DNA of 64,000 nucleotides from Roseburia sp. (GTDB lineage Bacteria; Bacillota; Clostridia; Lachnospirales; Lachnospiraceae), in assembly GCA_023664725.1 (NCBI GenBank), contig JAMPFA010000004.1, positions 1-64,000 on the forward strand, read 5' to 3'. Each line of letters begins with the position of its first letter. Position 1 is the first letter of the stretch. A program made the translations under genes and the position numbers. Below are positions 28,736 through 36,956 of this stretch, one piece after another. A model generated the notes under the pieces. It searched no databases and was not told the origin of the DNA. It saw only the letters and a list, made by a program, of their open reading frames with translations.

Positions 28736-29995
28736 ATGAGTGATATTGTGATCAAGGTGGATGAGGTGAGCAAAGTCTACCACCTCTACAACAGACAGCG
28801 GGACAGGTTAAAAGACGCTTTAAATCTTACGAAAAAGAAGTGCTACAGAGAGCATTTTGCTTTAGATAAGCTGAATTTTGAGATAAAAAAAGGGGAGACG
28901 GTGGGAATTATCGGCACCAACGGTTCCGGTAAGTCCACGATCTTAAAAATAATCACCGGGGTGTTAAACCCAACTGACGGGGAAGTGACGGTGGACGGAA
29001 GGATTTCCGCTCTCTTAGAGCTTGGGGCAGGGTTTAATATGGAGTACACCGGGGTGGAAAACGTATACTTAAACGGCACCATGATCGGGTTTACAAAAGA
29101 GGAGATTGATGAGCGGCTCTCTGATATTTTAGAGTTTGCAGATATCGGAGATTTTGTCAACCAGCCGGTAAAGACCTATTCCTCCGGTATGTTTGTGCGC
29201 CTTGCCTTTGCGGTGGCCATCAATATCGACCCGGAGATCTTGATTGTGGACGAGGCCCTGTCTGTGGGGGATGTTTTTTTCCAGTCCAAGTGCTACCACA
29301 AATTTGAAGAATTTAAAAAGATGGGAAAGACCATACTGTTTGTAAGTCACGACCTGGGCAGCATCACAAAGTACTGTGACAGGGCAATCCTTTTGAATAA
29401 GGGGCACAAGCTCTTTGAGGGAACACCGAAAGAGGCGGTGGACATGTATAAGCGGGTGTTGGTGAACCAGATTGACGATGAGGAGAACGGCAAGACGGCA
29501 TGGAACCATGAGGGGGGAGAAGAACTGTGGCGAAATGCCCTTCCCATCAACCCGGAAGTGTTAGAGTATGGAAGCAAAAAAGCGGAAATCGTGGATTTCG
29601 TGTTTTTAGACGAAAAGGGAAGACAGACGAACGTCATCGAAAAGGGTACAGAGATGACAGTAAAAATGAAAGTGTTATTTCATGAAGATATTGCAGAGCC
29701 AATATTTGCCTTTTCATTTAAAAATTTAATGGGGATTGAACTTTGCGGAACAAACACACTCTTTGAGAAGATAGAAATTACGCCCAAAAAGGCGGGGGAT
29801 GTGCAGGTTATTTCCTTTAAACAGAATATGGATCTTCAGGGAGGGGAATACCTTTTGTCCCTGGGGTGTACTGGGTATCCTCACGGGGAATTTACGGTGT
29901 ATCACAGATTGTATGATGTCTGCAATCTGACGGTGGTATCCACCAAGAATACGGTGGGGTACTATGATATGAATACGGTGATAACGGTGGAGTAA
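28736..29995 (+). CDS. ABC polysaccharide exporter ATPase with C-terminal Wzt-type domain
   Basis: 419 residues. ATPase half: Walker A GTNGSGKST at 60-68, signature YSSGM, Walker B ILIVDEALSVGD, switch His in VSHD. Residues from about 245 to the end form a second domain (NVIEKGTEMTVKMKVLFHEDI, FSFKNLMGIELCGTNT, DLQGGEYLLSLGC) of the beta-sandwich kind found in Wzt proteins that read a modified glycan end before export. Directly after the permease, and a WbdD-like gene follows 25 bases later. The pairing suggests length- or cap-controlled export. Confidence 0.92.
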   Translation: MSDIVIKVDEVSKVYHLYNRQRDRLKDALNLTKKKCYREHFALDKLNFEIKKGETVGIIGTNGSGKSTILKIITGVLNPTDGEVTVDGRISALLELGAGFNMEYTGVENVYLNGTMIGFTKEEIDERLSDILEFADIGDFVNQPVKTYSSGMFVRLAFAVAINIDPEILIVDEALSVGDVFFQSKCYHKFEEFKKMGKTILFVSHDLGSITKYCDRAILLNKGHKLFEGTPKEAVDMYKRVLVNQIDDEENGKTAWNHEGGEELWRNALPINPEVLEYGSKKAEIVDFVFLDEKGRQTNVIEKGTEMTVKMKVLFHEDIAEPIFAFSFKNLMGIELCGTNTLFEKIEITPKKAGDVQVISFKQNMDLQGGEYLLSLGCTGYPHGEFTVYHRLYDVCNLTVVSTKNTVGYYDMNTVITVE

Positions 29996-30020
29996 TTTGA
30001 CGAGTCAGGAGGTTTATGTT

Positions 30021-31946
30021 ATGGATGTATTTACAACTTCATATTTAAGAAGCAACATCATAGCTTGGCTTCCGATAAAAAAAGAAGATAAGGTGTTATT
30101 CATTGACAATGGGATTTTACCGATAAAAGATAAGTTAAAAGAATTTTCAACAAATACAACATGTGTTTCTGCCCGAAACTGTAAGGAAATAAAAGAAAAA
30201 TTTGATTATATTGTCTGCATCGGAAATTTTTCTGAGGTGTCAGAAAATATATGCAAAGATTCCGGTATGGAACGGTTTGGTTTGGCAAAAGATAGTATGG
30301 AATACTTTTTGGGACATCTGAAGGAAAACGGCAGATTGATCCTGGCAGTGGAAAACAGACTGGGTTTAAAGTACTGGTCCGGGGCGAAGGAGGAGAAGAG
30401 CCACAGCTTTTTTGCCGGGCTGGGACAGGGAACTGACATTTCCGGCTTTTCCCGAAGAGAGATGTCGGAGATTTTAGAGGAGGTTGGCTGCCAGGGAAGA
30501 TTTTACTATCCCTTCCCGGATTACCGTTTTGCCATGAGCATCTACTCGGATGAATATCCGCCGAAAATAGGAGAATTGTCTGACCAGATTGGAAATTTTG
30601 ACGAGGAGCGGCTTACCATGTTTGATGAGAGTATGGCAATGGATTCTCTCATCGGGGAAGGACTGTTTCCCTCGTTTTCCAATTCTTTTCTGGTAAGTCT
30701 GGGAAAAGGAGACGCCTCCTTAAAAAATCAGGAGGGTGAGGAGTTTCTCTTTGTGAAGTTTTCCAATGACAGGGACGAAAAGTACAAGATTATGACTTGT
30801 ATTACGAAATCTCTGGATGGCAGACGGCATCTCTTAAAGCTGCCGGAGGGAGTCAAAGGGCTGTATCAGATTATGGGCATTGAGAGGGCCTGTGTAAGGC
30901 TGTCGGATGTTTTTTCTGAGAGCAGGTTTTCCGTGAACCAGTGTCATGCCAGGCAGGAGGGAATGGAGCTGGAGTTTTTGACAGGACATACGCTGGAAGA
31001 AGAAGCGGACAGATTTTTGGAAGCCGGGGAGGAAGAAAAGGCGCTGGAACTTATTTTAGAGGTGGCAGGTGAGCTTAGAAAATGCAAAAATCAGGTGCCT
31101 TTTGAAGTGAGGGAAGAGTTTATGGAAGTCTTTGGCAGAAGTGATCTTCCCCCGGAGCTTCTGGCGTCGGAGTTTAGTGATATAGATGCGATCCTTCCCA
31201 ATATCCTTCTGGGAGAAGGGAGAAAAGACTGGACGCTGATTGATTATGAGTGGTCTTTCGATTTTCTCATTCCTGTCAATTTTGTGATTTACCGGATGAT
31301 CCACTATTATGTGGAAACCGCAGCAAAGCGGCAGGCGCTAAAGAAATATGATATATACCAAAGAGCCGGGATTTCTCCAAAGGAGCTGGAGGCATATCCA
31401 TTGATGGAAGAATCCTTCCAGAAATATATTCTGGGGGCACATATTCCACTGAGACAGCTTTACAAGGCAGAGGGAAAGCCGGTGTATCATGTGAAACGGA
31501 TTCTCAATGAAATCAGGGAGACGGAGCGGAAACAGGCGCTGACCCTTTATTTTGACAGGGGAAACGGTTTTTCTGAGGAGGATGTGATGGCTTATCGGTG
31601 TGAGGCTTTAGACGGCGTATATGATCTGAGGGCAGAGATCCCTCTGGGTGTAAAAAGGCTTCGCATTGATCCGGGAAACGAGGCAGTGACTGTGGATATC
31701 AAAAAGCTCTGCTGGGAAGGGAAAACCTCTGAAGTCATGAATTTTGTGAGTAATGGGCATAAGTTAAAAGAAAATTTATATTTGTTTGATACAAAAGATC
31801 CCAATATCCTGCTGGAATCACTTCCGGAGGACAAAAGAGTTCTATTGTTGGAGCTTAAAATAGAGACAATGAATTTAGAAGCGGCAGAGTGGATTGCGGA
31901 AAAGATCGATAAGAAATACAAGTTGAAAAAAATGCTGCGGAAATAG
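30021..31946 (+). CDS. WbdD-like fusion: methyltransferase-type domain, kinase-like domain, beta-rich C-terminus
   Basis: 641 residues from ATG 30021 (AGGAGG at 30008-30013). N-terminal ~185 residues resemble a class I methyltransferase (YIVCIGNFSEV, LKENGRLILAVENRLGLKYWSG), but the expected glycine-rich SAM loop reads VLFIDNGILPIKDKL (from about residue 25), so SAM binding is doubtful. Middle: kinase-like pattern with Lys246 in FVKFSND, a catalytic-loop-like DIDAILPN at 387-394 and a metal-site-like LIDYEW at 406-411. Residues ~507-592 (LTLYFDRGNGFSEE...LRIDPGN) look like a small beta-sandwich. Known analogy: E. coli WbdD caps the glycan end by phosphorylation and methylation and sets chain length for Wzt. 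Position after the Wzt gene supports the analogy; the reaction here is inference. Confidence 0.7.
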   Translation: MDVFTTSYLRSNIIAWLPIKKEDKVLFIDNGILPIKDKLKEFSTNTTCVSARNCKEIKEKFDYIVCIGNFSEVSENICKDSGMERFGLAKDSMEYFLGHLKENGRLILAVENRLGLKYWSGAKEEKSHSFFAGLGQGTDISGFSRREMSEILEEVGCQGRFYYPFPDYRFAMSIYSDEYPPKIGELSDQIGNFDEERLTMFDESMAMDSLIGEGLFPSFSNSFLVSLGKGDASLKNQEGEEFLFVKFSNDRDEKYKIMTCITKSLDGRRHLLKLPEGVKGLYQIMGIERACVRLSDVFSESRFSVNQCHARQEGMELEFLTGHTLEEEADRFLEAGEEEKALELILEVAGELRKCKNQVPFEVREEFMEVFGRSDLPPELLASEFSDIDAILPNILLGEGRKDWTLIDYEWSFDFLIPVNFVIYRMIHYYVETAAKRQALKKYDIYQRAGISPKELEAYPLMEESFQKYILGAHIPLRQLYKAEGKPVYHVKRILNEIRETERKQALTLYFDRGNGFSEEDVMAYRCEALDGVYDLRAEIPLGVKRLRIDPGNEAVTVDIKKLCWEGKTSEVMNFVSNGHKLKENLYLFDTKDPNILLESLPEDKRVLLLELKIETMNLEAAEWIAEKIDKKYKLKKMLRK

Positions 31947-31954
31947 AGGTTGTC

Positions 31955-33328
31955 ATGAAAATATCATCATCCCTAAAAACAAAGCGAATGATAATGTTCT
32001 GGTCAAAGCTTTTAATCGTAATAATTCAGACCGGAATGTATGGATGGCTTTGGTACAATCATTATAAAGATATGATGCCGGTGGCGTACTGGCACAGGGG
32101 CAACTGGGCGATCATCGCCTTGTATGCCGTATTTATCATGGCTTTTTCCAGGGCTTTTGGCGCTCTTAAAGTCGGTTATTTAAAAACCTGGGATATTATG
32201 TACTCCCAGATGCTTACCATACTCTGTGTCAACGGCGTCACTTATTTTCAGTTATCCCTGATAAATGGAGACTGGAAATTTATGGAAAACAGCGAGGCTA
32301 TGTGGATTTTATGCCTGGCAGATTTTACCATCGTGCTTTTGTGGGCGATCTTTATGCGTTGGATCTACACGATCATCTATCCGCCCCACGAGATGCTTCT
32401 GATTTATGGGGATATCAGTCCGGATCTGATCATTCAGAAGCTGGAGTCCAGAAAAGACAAGTACCATGTAAAGGATAAAGTGGCTTTGAGCGCAGGGGTG
32501 GACAGCATTCTGGATAAAATGCTCCACTATGATGCTGTGCTGGTGGGAGATATTCCGGCGGAGGATAGAAATAAGTTTATTAAATATTGTTTTGAGAAAG
32601 ATATTCGCTGCTACAGTATACCGAAAATTTCAGATATCATGATCATCAATGCGGACAATATCGATCTGTTTGATTCTCCGTTGCTGCTGTTTCGCAACAA
32701 TGGACTTACCTATCGCCAGATGTTCGTGAAACGGGGGATGGATATCGGGATTTCACTGGTGGGAATCGTATTGTGTTCTCCACTGATGTTAGGCATTGCC
32801 ATAGCAATCAAACTTTACGACCACGGCCCGGTGTTTTACAAACAGAAACGTCAGACATTGGGGGGCAGGGAGTTTGATATCTTAAAATTCAGAAGCATGA
32901 TCGTGGACTCTGAAAAACATGGGGCAAGGCTGGCAAAAGCCCACGACGACAGGATCACCCCTGTGGGACAGTTTATCCGAAGGACCCATTTTGATGAGCT
33001 TCCCCAGCTATTCAATATCCTCATCGGAGATATGTCCTTTGTGGGGCCAAGACCGGAACGAAAAGAGATTACGGAGGAGTATTCCAGAGAGATACCGGAA
33101 TTTCCCTTTCGTCTGAAAGTCAAGGCAGGCCTTACAGGATATGCTCAGGTCTATGGCCAGTACAATACAGTGCCGTACGACAAGTTAAAATTAGATTTAA
33201 CTTATATCACAAAGTATACCATCTGGCTGGATATCAAGCTGATCTTCCTTACGGTGAAGATATTGTTCCAGAAAGAGAAATCTGAGGGAGTGGATGACGG
33301 ACAGAAGACAGCGTTAAAAGATTCCTGA
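31955..33328 (+). CDS. Undecaprenyl-phosphate sugar phosphotransferase, WbaP-type (initiating transferase)
   Basis: 457 residues: four or five N-terminal helices, a soluble middle domain, then the catalytic bacterial sugar transferase domain from about residue 250 (FVKRGMDIGISLVGIVL, LKFRSMIVDSEKHG, HFDELPQLFNIL with the Asp-Glu dyad, SFVGPRPERKEI). It transfers a sugar-1-phosphate from a nucleotide sugar to undecaprenyl phosphate and so starts repeat-unit or polymer synthesis. Starts 8 bases after the preceding stop. A second, shorter initiating enzyme is at 59061. Confidence 0.93.
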   Translation: MKISSSLKTKRMIMFWSKLLIVIIQTGMYGWLWYNHYKDMMPVAYWHRGNWAIIALYAVFIMAFSRAFGALKVGYLKTWDIMYSQMLTILCVNGVTYFQLSLINGDWKFMENSEAMWILCLADFTIVLLWAIFMRWIYTIIYPPHEMLLIYGDISPDLIIQKLESRKDKYHVKDKVALSAGVDSILDKMLHYDAVLVGDIPAEDRNKFIKYCFEKDIRCYSIPKISDIMIINADNIDLFDSPLLLFRNNGLTYRQMFVKRGMDIGISLVGIVLCSPLMLGIAIAIKLYDHGPVFYKQKRQTLGGREFDILKFRSMIVDSEKHGARLAKAHDDRITPVGQFIRRTHFDELPQLFNILIGDMSFVGPRPERKEITEEYSREIPEFPFRLKVKAGLTGYAQVYGQYNTVPYDKLKLDLTYITKYTIWLDIKLIFLTVKILFQKEKSEGVDDGQKTALKDS

Positions 33329-33352
33329 GTGCGTGGGTGAATTAAGAGTCCT

Positions 33353-33376
33353 TCTGGTAAAATGTGGTTTGCCAGA
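33353..33376 (+). other. Short hairpin in leader of GT2 gene
   Basis: Nine-base arms (33353-33361 with 33368-33376) pair with one G-U. No T tract, so not a convincing terminator; function unknown. Confidence 0.3.
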
Positions 33377-33428
33377 TGCTCTCGGCGGAGAGAGAACGGG
33401 GGATGTCAGACAGAGAGGAAATTCTACT

Positions 33429-34226
33429 ATGATAACTGTTATAATTCCTGCATACAATTGTGAAAAATTCATAGAACAGACCTTAGAATCTGCGGTGAGT
33501 CAGACAGTGGAGATGGATCTGGAGATTTTGGTGGTTGATGACTGCTCCACAGATTGTACCGGGGAAGTGGTGAAACAGTTTATTTCCTGTCATCAGGCAA
33601 AACTGCAGGAACAGGCGGGATCAGACCGGCAGGGGGGAACATTTTACAATAGGGAAGTTTCCTATATAAAAAATCCCAAAAACCTTGGAGTGGCGGAGAC
33701 CAGAAATACAGGCATCCGAAAGGCAGAGGGAGAATATGTTGCGTTTCTGGACGGGGATGACTGGTGGGACAGTGAGAAATTGAAAAAGCAGCTTTCCCTG
33801 ATCTTGGGGAAAAAAGGGGTGTTAGTGTACACCGGAAGAGAATTGATGCAGTCCTCCGGGGAGTCTGCGGGGAAAGTGATTTCGGTGCCAGAGACTGCTG
33901 ACTATAAGTCTCTCCTTTGTACCAACTGTATCCCCTGTTCTTCGGTAATGATGAGGACAGAGGTGGCGAGAGAATTTTATATGTGCCATGATGAGCTTCA
34001 CGAGGACTATATCTTATGGCTTCGGGTGTTAAAGAAATATGGTAAAGCTTACGGGATCAACGAGCCGCTGCTAAAATCAAGGCTTTCAGAGGGGGGAAAG
34101 TCCAGGAACAAGTTAAAGTCGGCAAAAATGCATTATGGGGTGTACAAGTTTATGGGGATTCCGGCCTGGAAGGCGGTGTGGCTGTTTTTGTGCTATGCCT
34201 GGAATGGGGTCAGGAAGTATCGATAG
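33429..34226 (+). CDS. GT2 family glycosyltransferase
   Basis: 265 residues from ATG 33429 (GAGAGG upstream), starting MITVIIPAYNCEKFIEQTLES. Motifs: VVDDCSTDCT, NLGVAETRNTGI, FLDGDDWW (DxD). Compared with GT2 relatives it has an extra Gln/Gly-rich loop of about 20 residues after the second strand. The C-terminal LHEDYILWLRVL segment holds the likely catalytic Asp. Similar overall to the GT2 at 60758 but clearly diverged. Donor and acceptor unknown. Confidence 0.88.
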   Translation: MITVIIPAYNCEKFIEQTLESAVSQTVEMDLEILVVDDCSTDCTGEVVKQFISCHQAKLQEQAGSDRQGGTFYNREVSYIKNPKNLGVAETRNTGIRKAEGEYVAFLDGDDWWDSEKLKKQLSLILGKKGVLVYTGRELMQSSGESAGKVISVPETADYKSLLCTNCIPCSSVMMRTEVAREFYMCHDELHEDYILWLRVLKKYGKAYGINEPLLKSRLSEGGKSRNKLKSAKMHYGVYKFMGIPAWKAVWLFLCYAWNGVRKYR

Positions 34227-34236
34227 GTCTGGAAAA

Positions 34237-34265
34237 TTGACGAATAAAAACGAGTATGGTAAGAT
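34237..34265 (+). promoter_or_regulatory. Sigma-A promoter for the second ABC exporter
   Basis: TTGACG at 34237-34242, 17-bp spacer, TAAGAT at 34260-34265; 21 bases to the next start codon. Confidence 0.75.
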
Positions 34266-34286
34266 AAAAGAGTAAGGGGAGCAGAT

Positions 34287-35069
34287 ATGAAGCGATTTAT
34301 TCATGATGTAAAAAAATATAACAATTACATTACTTATTCGGCAAAATCAGGATTGAAATCTGAGATAGCAAATTCCCATTTGAGCTGGCTGTGGTGGATT
34401 TTAGACCCATTATTGTTTATGCTGGTGTATTCTTTTATCTCAATCATAGTTTTTTCAAAGAGTGAACAATATTTCCCTATATTTGTTTTTATCGGACTGA
34501 ACTGCTGGCAGTTTTTTGAGCGGACAGTAAAGCAGAGTGTGAAGCTGGTAAGCAGCAACAAACAGATCGTCTCTAAAGTTTATATTCCGAAATACTTATT
34601 AATCTTTATAAAAATGGGATTTAACGGTTTTAAAATGCTGGTGGCATTTACATTAGTGGTGGTGATGATGCTGGTTTATCGTGTGCCGATTTCCTGGAAA
34701 ATCCTCTGCATTGTACCGGTATTTTTGACTTTGATTACAGTGACTTTTGGGATCAGTTCCTTTATGCTCCATTTTGGTGTATTTGTGGAGGATCTGTCCA
34801 ACGTGATAAATATTGGGCTGAAATTGGTTTTTTATATGTCTGGTGTGTTTTATTCCATCAGCAACAGGGTTCCGAAGCCTTATGGCACGCTGCTGTTAAA
34901 GTTAAATCCCGTGGCACTTGTTATGGACAGTCTGCGCCGATGTATGATCTATAATTCCATGCCTCAATGGGATGCACTGATCGCATGGTTTTTAATTGGC
35001 CTCCTTTTGTCTGCCCTTGGAATCAGAACAATCTACAAATATGAAAACAGTTACGTAAAGGTGATGTAA
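34287..35069 (+). CDS. ABC-2 type polysaccharide export permease, second copy
   Basis: 260 residues, six predicted helices, N-terminal amphipathic segment (KYNNYITYSAKSGLKSEIANSHLSWLWWILDPL) typical of TagG/Wzm proteins. It differs strongly from the permease at 27867, so it is not a recent duplication. RBS GGGGAG. The ATPase gene begins two bases after the stop. It has its own promoter. Confidence 0.92.
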   Translation: MKRFIHDVKKYNNYITYSAKSGLKSEIANSHLSWLWWILDPLLFMLVYSFISIIVFSKSEQYFPIFVFIGLNCWQFFERTVKQSVKLVSSNKQIVSKVYIPKYLLIFIKMGFNGFKMLVAFTLVVVMMLVYRVPISWKILCIVPVFLTLITVTFGISSFMLHFGVFVEDLSNVINIGLKLVFYMSGVFYSISNRVPKPYGTLLLKLNPVALVMDSLRRCMIYNSMPQWDALIAWFLIGLLLSALGIRTIYKYENSYVKVM

Positions 35070-35070
35070 T

Positions 35071-35805
35071 ATGAGTCAGGTGAAAAATGCGATCGAGGTC
35101 AAAAATTTAGTTGTCAGATACAGATATCTGAATAAAATGTCTATCAAGAAGAGCCTTTTTTCCATAAAAAAGTCCAATATTGAGACATTTGAGGCGGTAC
35201 ATGGTGTATCCTTCCAGGTGCCTGAGGGACAGATTATGGGGATTGTGGGCAAGAACGGCAGTGGAAAATCTACTATGTTAAAGGCAATCGCCGGAATTTT
35301 TACCGCCGACGAGGGAGAGATCAACCTGCACGGACACAGCATATCCCTTTTGTCCATTGGCGTGGGATTTGACAAACGCCTAACCGGAAGGGAGAATATT
35401 TTTCTCTCAGGGCTTCTTCTGGGCTTTTCTGAAAAGCAGATCAAAGAGAAACTGGATGAGATCATTGAGTTTTCAGAGCTGGGAAATTTTATAGACAAGC
35501 CGGTGAAGACATATTCCAGCGGTATGTATTCCAAGCTGGCATTTTCCATTACGGCAATCCTGGAGACAGAGATTATGCTGATCGATGAAGTTTTAAGCGT
35601 GGGAGATGCCAAATTTAAAAAGAAGAGTTACAAGAAAATGAAATCTCTGATTGATCAGAAAAACAGAACCGTTATGATAGTATCCCACAGTTCGGATACT
35701 CTGCGGAAACTGTGCGATACTATTTTGTGGCTTCATGATGGCGAGATTAAGATGTTGGGAAGCGTGGATGAGGTTTTGCCGGTTTATGAGGAGTTTATGT
35801 CCTGA
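35071..35805 (+). CDS. ABC polysaccharide exporter ATPase, short form, second copy
   Basis: 244 residues: Walker A GKNGSGKST at 60-68, signature YSSGM, Walker B IMLIDEVLSVGD, switch His in VSHS. Unlike the ATPase at 28736 it stops after the nucleotide-binding domain and has no C-terminal glycan-binding domain. Such short forms export polymers made with a lipid-linked flipped intermediate or uncapped polymers (TagH/RfbE-like). Last gene before a hairpin and the orphan recombinase. Confidence 0.93.
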   Translation: MSQVKNAIEVKNLVVRYRYLNKMSIKKSLFSIKKSNIETFEAVHGVSFQVPEGQIMGIVGKNGSGKSTMLKAIAGIFTADEGEINLHGHSISLLSIGVGFDKRLTGRENIFLSGLLLGFSEKQIKEKLDEIIEFSELGNFIDKPVKTYSSGMYSKLAFSITAILETEIMLIDEVLSVGDAKFKKKSYKKMKSLIDQKNRTVMIVSHSSDTLRKLCDTILWLHDGEIKMLGSVDEVLPVYEEFMS

Positions 35806-35839
35806 TTGTCTCTATTCCATAAAATACAAAACAGCCATA

Positions 35840-35873
35840 TATGCCGCTGCGGTAAATATACCGTAGCGGTATA
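35840..35873. repeat. 15-bp inverted repeat upstream of orphan recombinase
   Basis: Arms 35840-35854 and 35859-35873 with a 4-base AATA spacer. At DNA level there are two mismatches; as RNA both become G-U, giving a full 15-bp stem. No run of T follows. Either an imperfect terminator of the exporter operon or, given the recombinase gene 86 bases downstream and the recombinase-site-like geometry (inverted arms around a short spacer), a strand-exchange site. Confidence 0.5.
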
Positions 35874-35958
35874 ATATTTGAAAAACTGATTTCCAGTCGC
35901 TATTTTTAAATCATAAGGTCACAAAATTTTTACGCAGAATGAATGGAGGAATCAGAAG

Positions 35959-36888
35959 ATGTTATTTGAAGAATTGTTGGATTTGTGGTTGGATGAGAAG
36001 AAGATGTATATAAAAAGGTCAACATACGCCTACTACAGTTTTGAGGTCAAAAATTATATCGTGCCAGTCTTAGGGTCTATGAAAGTGGATGAAATACGGG
36101 AAGAACAGATCCAGGAGGCGGTTGTCTGCTGGCAGAACAGAGGGATGGAGAATGGAAAGCCCTTAAAAAAATCAACAGTGCAAAATCTGGTCACGCTGAT
36201 CAAACAGGTCTTAAAATATGCGGCAAGAAAAGGGATCATTCATGAATCCTTTATGGAAATCCATTTTATCCCCCAGAAAAACAATGAGAAAAAGAGCAAG
36301 GTTTTTTCCCTGGACGACCAGAATAAACTGGTTCGTGCCGTACTGTCCGATCTGGATTACCGTTCTTTTGGGATTTTGCTCTGTATCAACAGCGGACTTC
36401 GCATCGGAGAGGTCTGTGCCCTGAAATGGGAGGACATTGACATGCAGCAGGGAGTCTTGCACGTCACAAAGACAATACAGCGGATCTATATGAAAAATTC
36501 CATGCCCCACACCCAGGTCATTATCAGTGAGCCAAAGACGATTTCCTCTATCCGGGATATCCCCCTGTCACATAAGATCATTGAGATCATAAAAAAACTG
36601 CCGGAGGTGAATCCAAAAGGGTATATTTTGTCTAACACCGACAACTTTGTGGAGCCCAGGACATTCCGAAAGTTCTATATGGCTTTTTTGCAGAGGGAGG
36701 ATATCACACAGTTGAATTTTCACTGCCTGAGACATACCTTTGCCACAAGATGTATCGAAAGCGGGGCAGATTATAAGAGTGTCAGCGAGATTTTGGGGCA
36801 TACCACCATAAACACTACCATGAATATGTATGTCCATCCCCGGATGGAGGAAAAGAGGAAATGTGTGGAGATGATCTGCTGGGAATAG
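35959..36888 (+). CDS. Orphan tyrosine recombinase without arm-binding domain
   Basis: 309 residues: SAM-like core-binding domain (FEELLDLWLDEKKMYIKRSTYAYY) and catalytic domain. Catalytic residues visible: Arg in NSGLRIGEVCALKWEDID, His-x-x-Arg in HCLRHTFATR, His in ILGHTT and Tyr in NMYVHP. It lacks the N-terminal arm domain of the integrase at the window start and has no excisionase or mobilisation genes nearby. RBS GGAGGA. Inside a surface polysaccharide locus, such an enzyme could act as an invertase on a promoter or gene segment, or be the remains of an element. Confidence 0.9.
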   Translation: MLFEELLDLWLDEKKMYIKRSTYAYYSFEVKNYIVPVLGSMKVDEIREEQIQEAVVCWQNRGMENGKPLKKSTVQNLVTLIKQVLKYAARKGIIHESFMEIHFIPQKNNEKKSKVFSLDDQNKLVRAVLSDLDYRSFGILLCINSGLRIGEVCALKWEDIDMQQGVLHVTKTIQRIYMKNSMPHTQVIISEPKTISSIRDIPLSHKIIEIIKKLPEVNPKGYILSNTDNFVEPRTFRKFYMAFLQREDITQLNFHCLRHTFATRCIESGADYKSVSEILGHTTINTTMNMYVHPRMEEKRKCVEMICWE

Positions 36889-36956
36889 GCTGCCCTGTTT
36901 GACTAATTACCTGTCATTTGGTACAATATTGCCAGATGTTTCAGGGAGGTGCAGAT

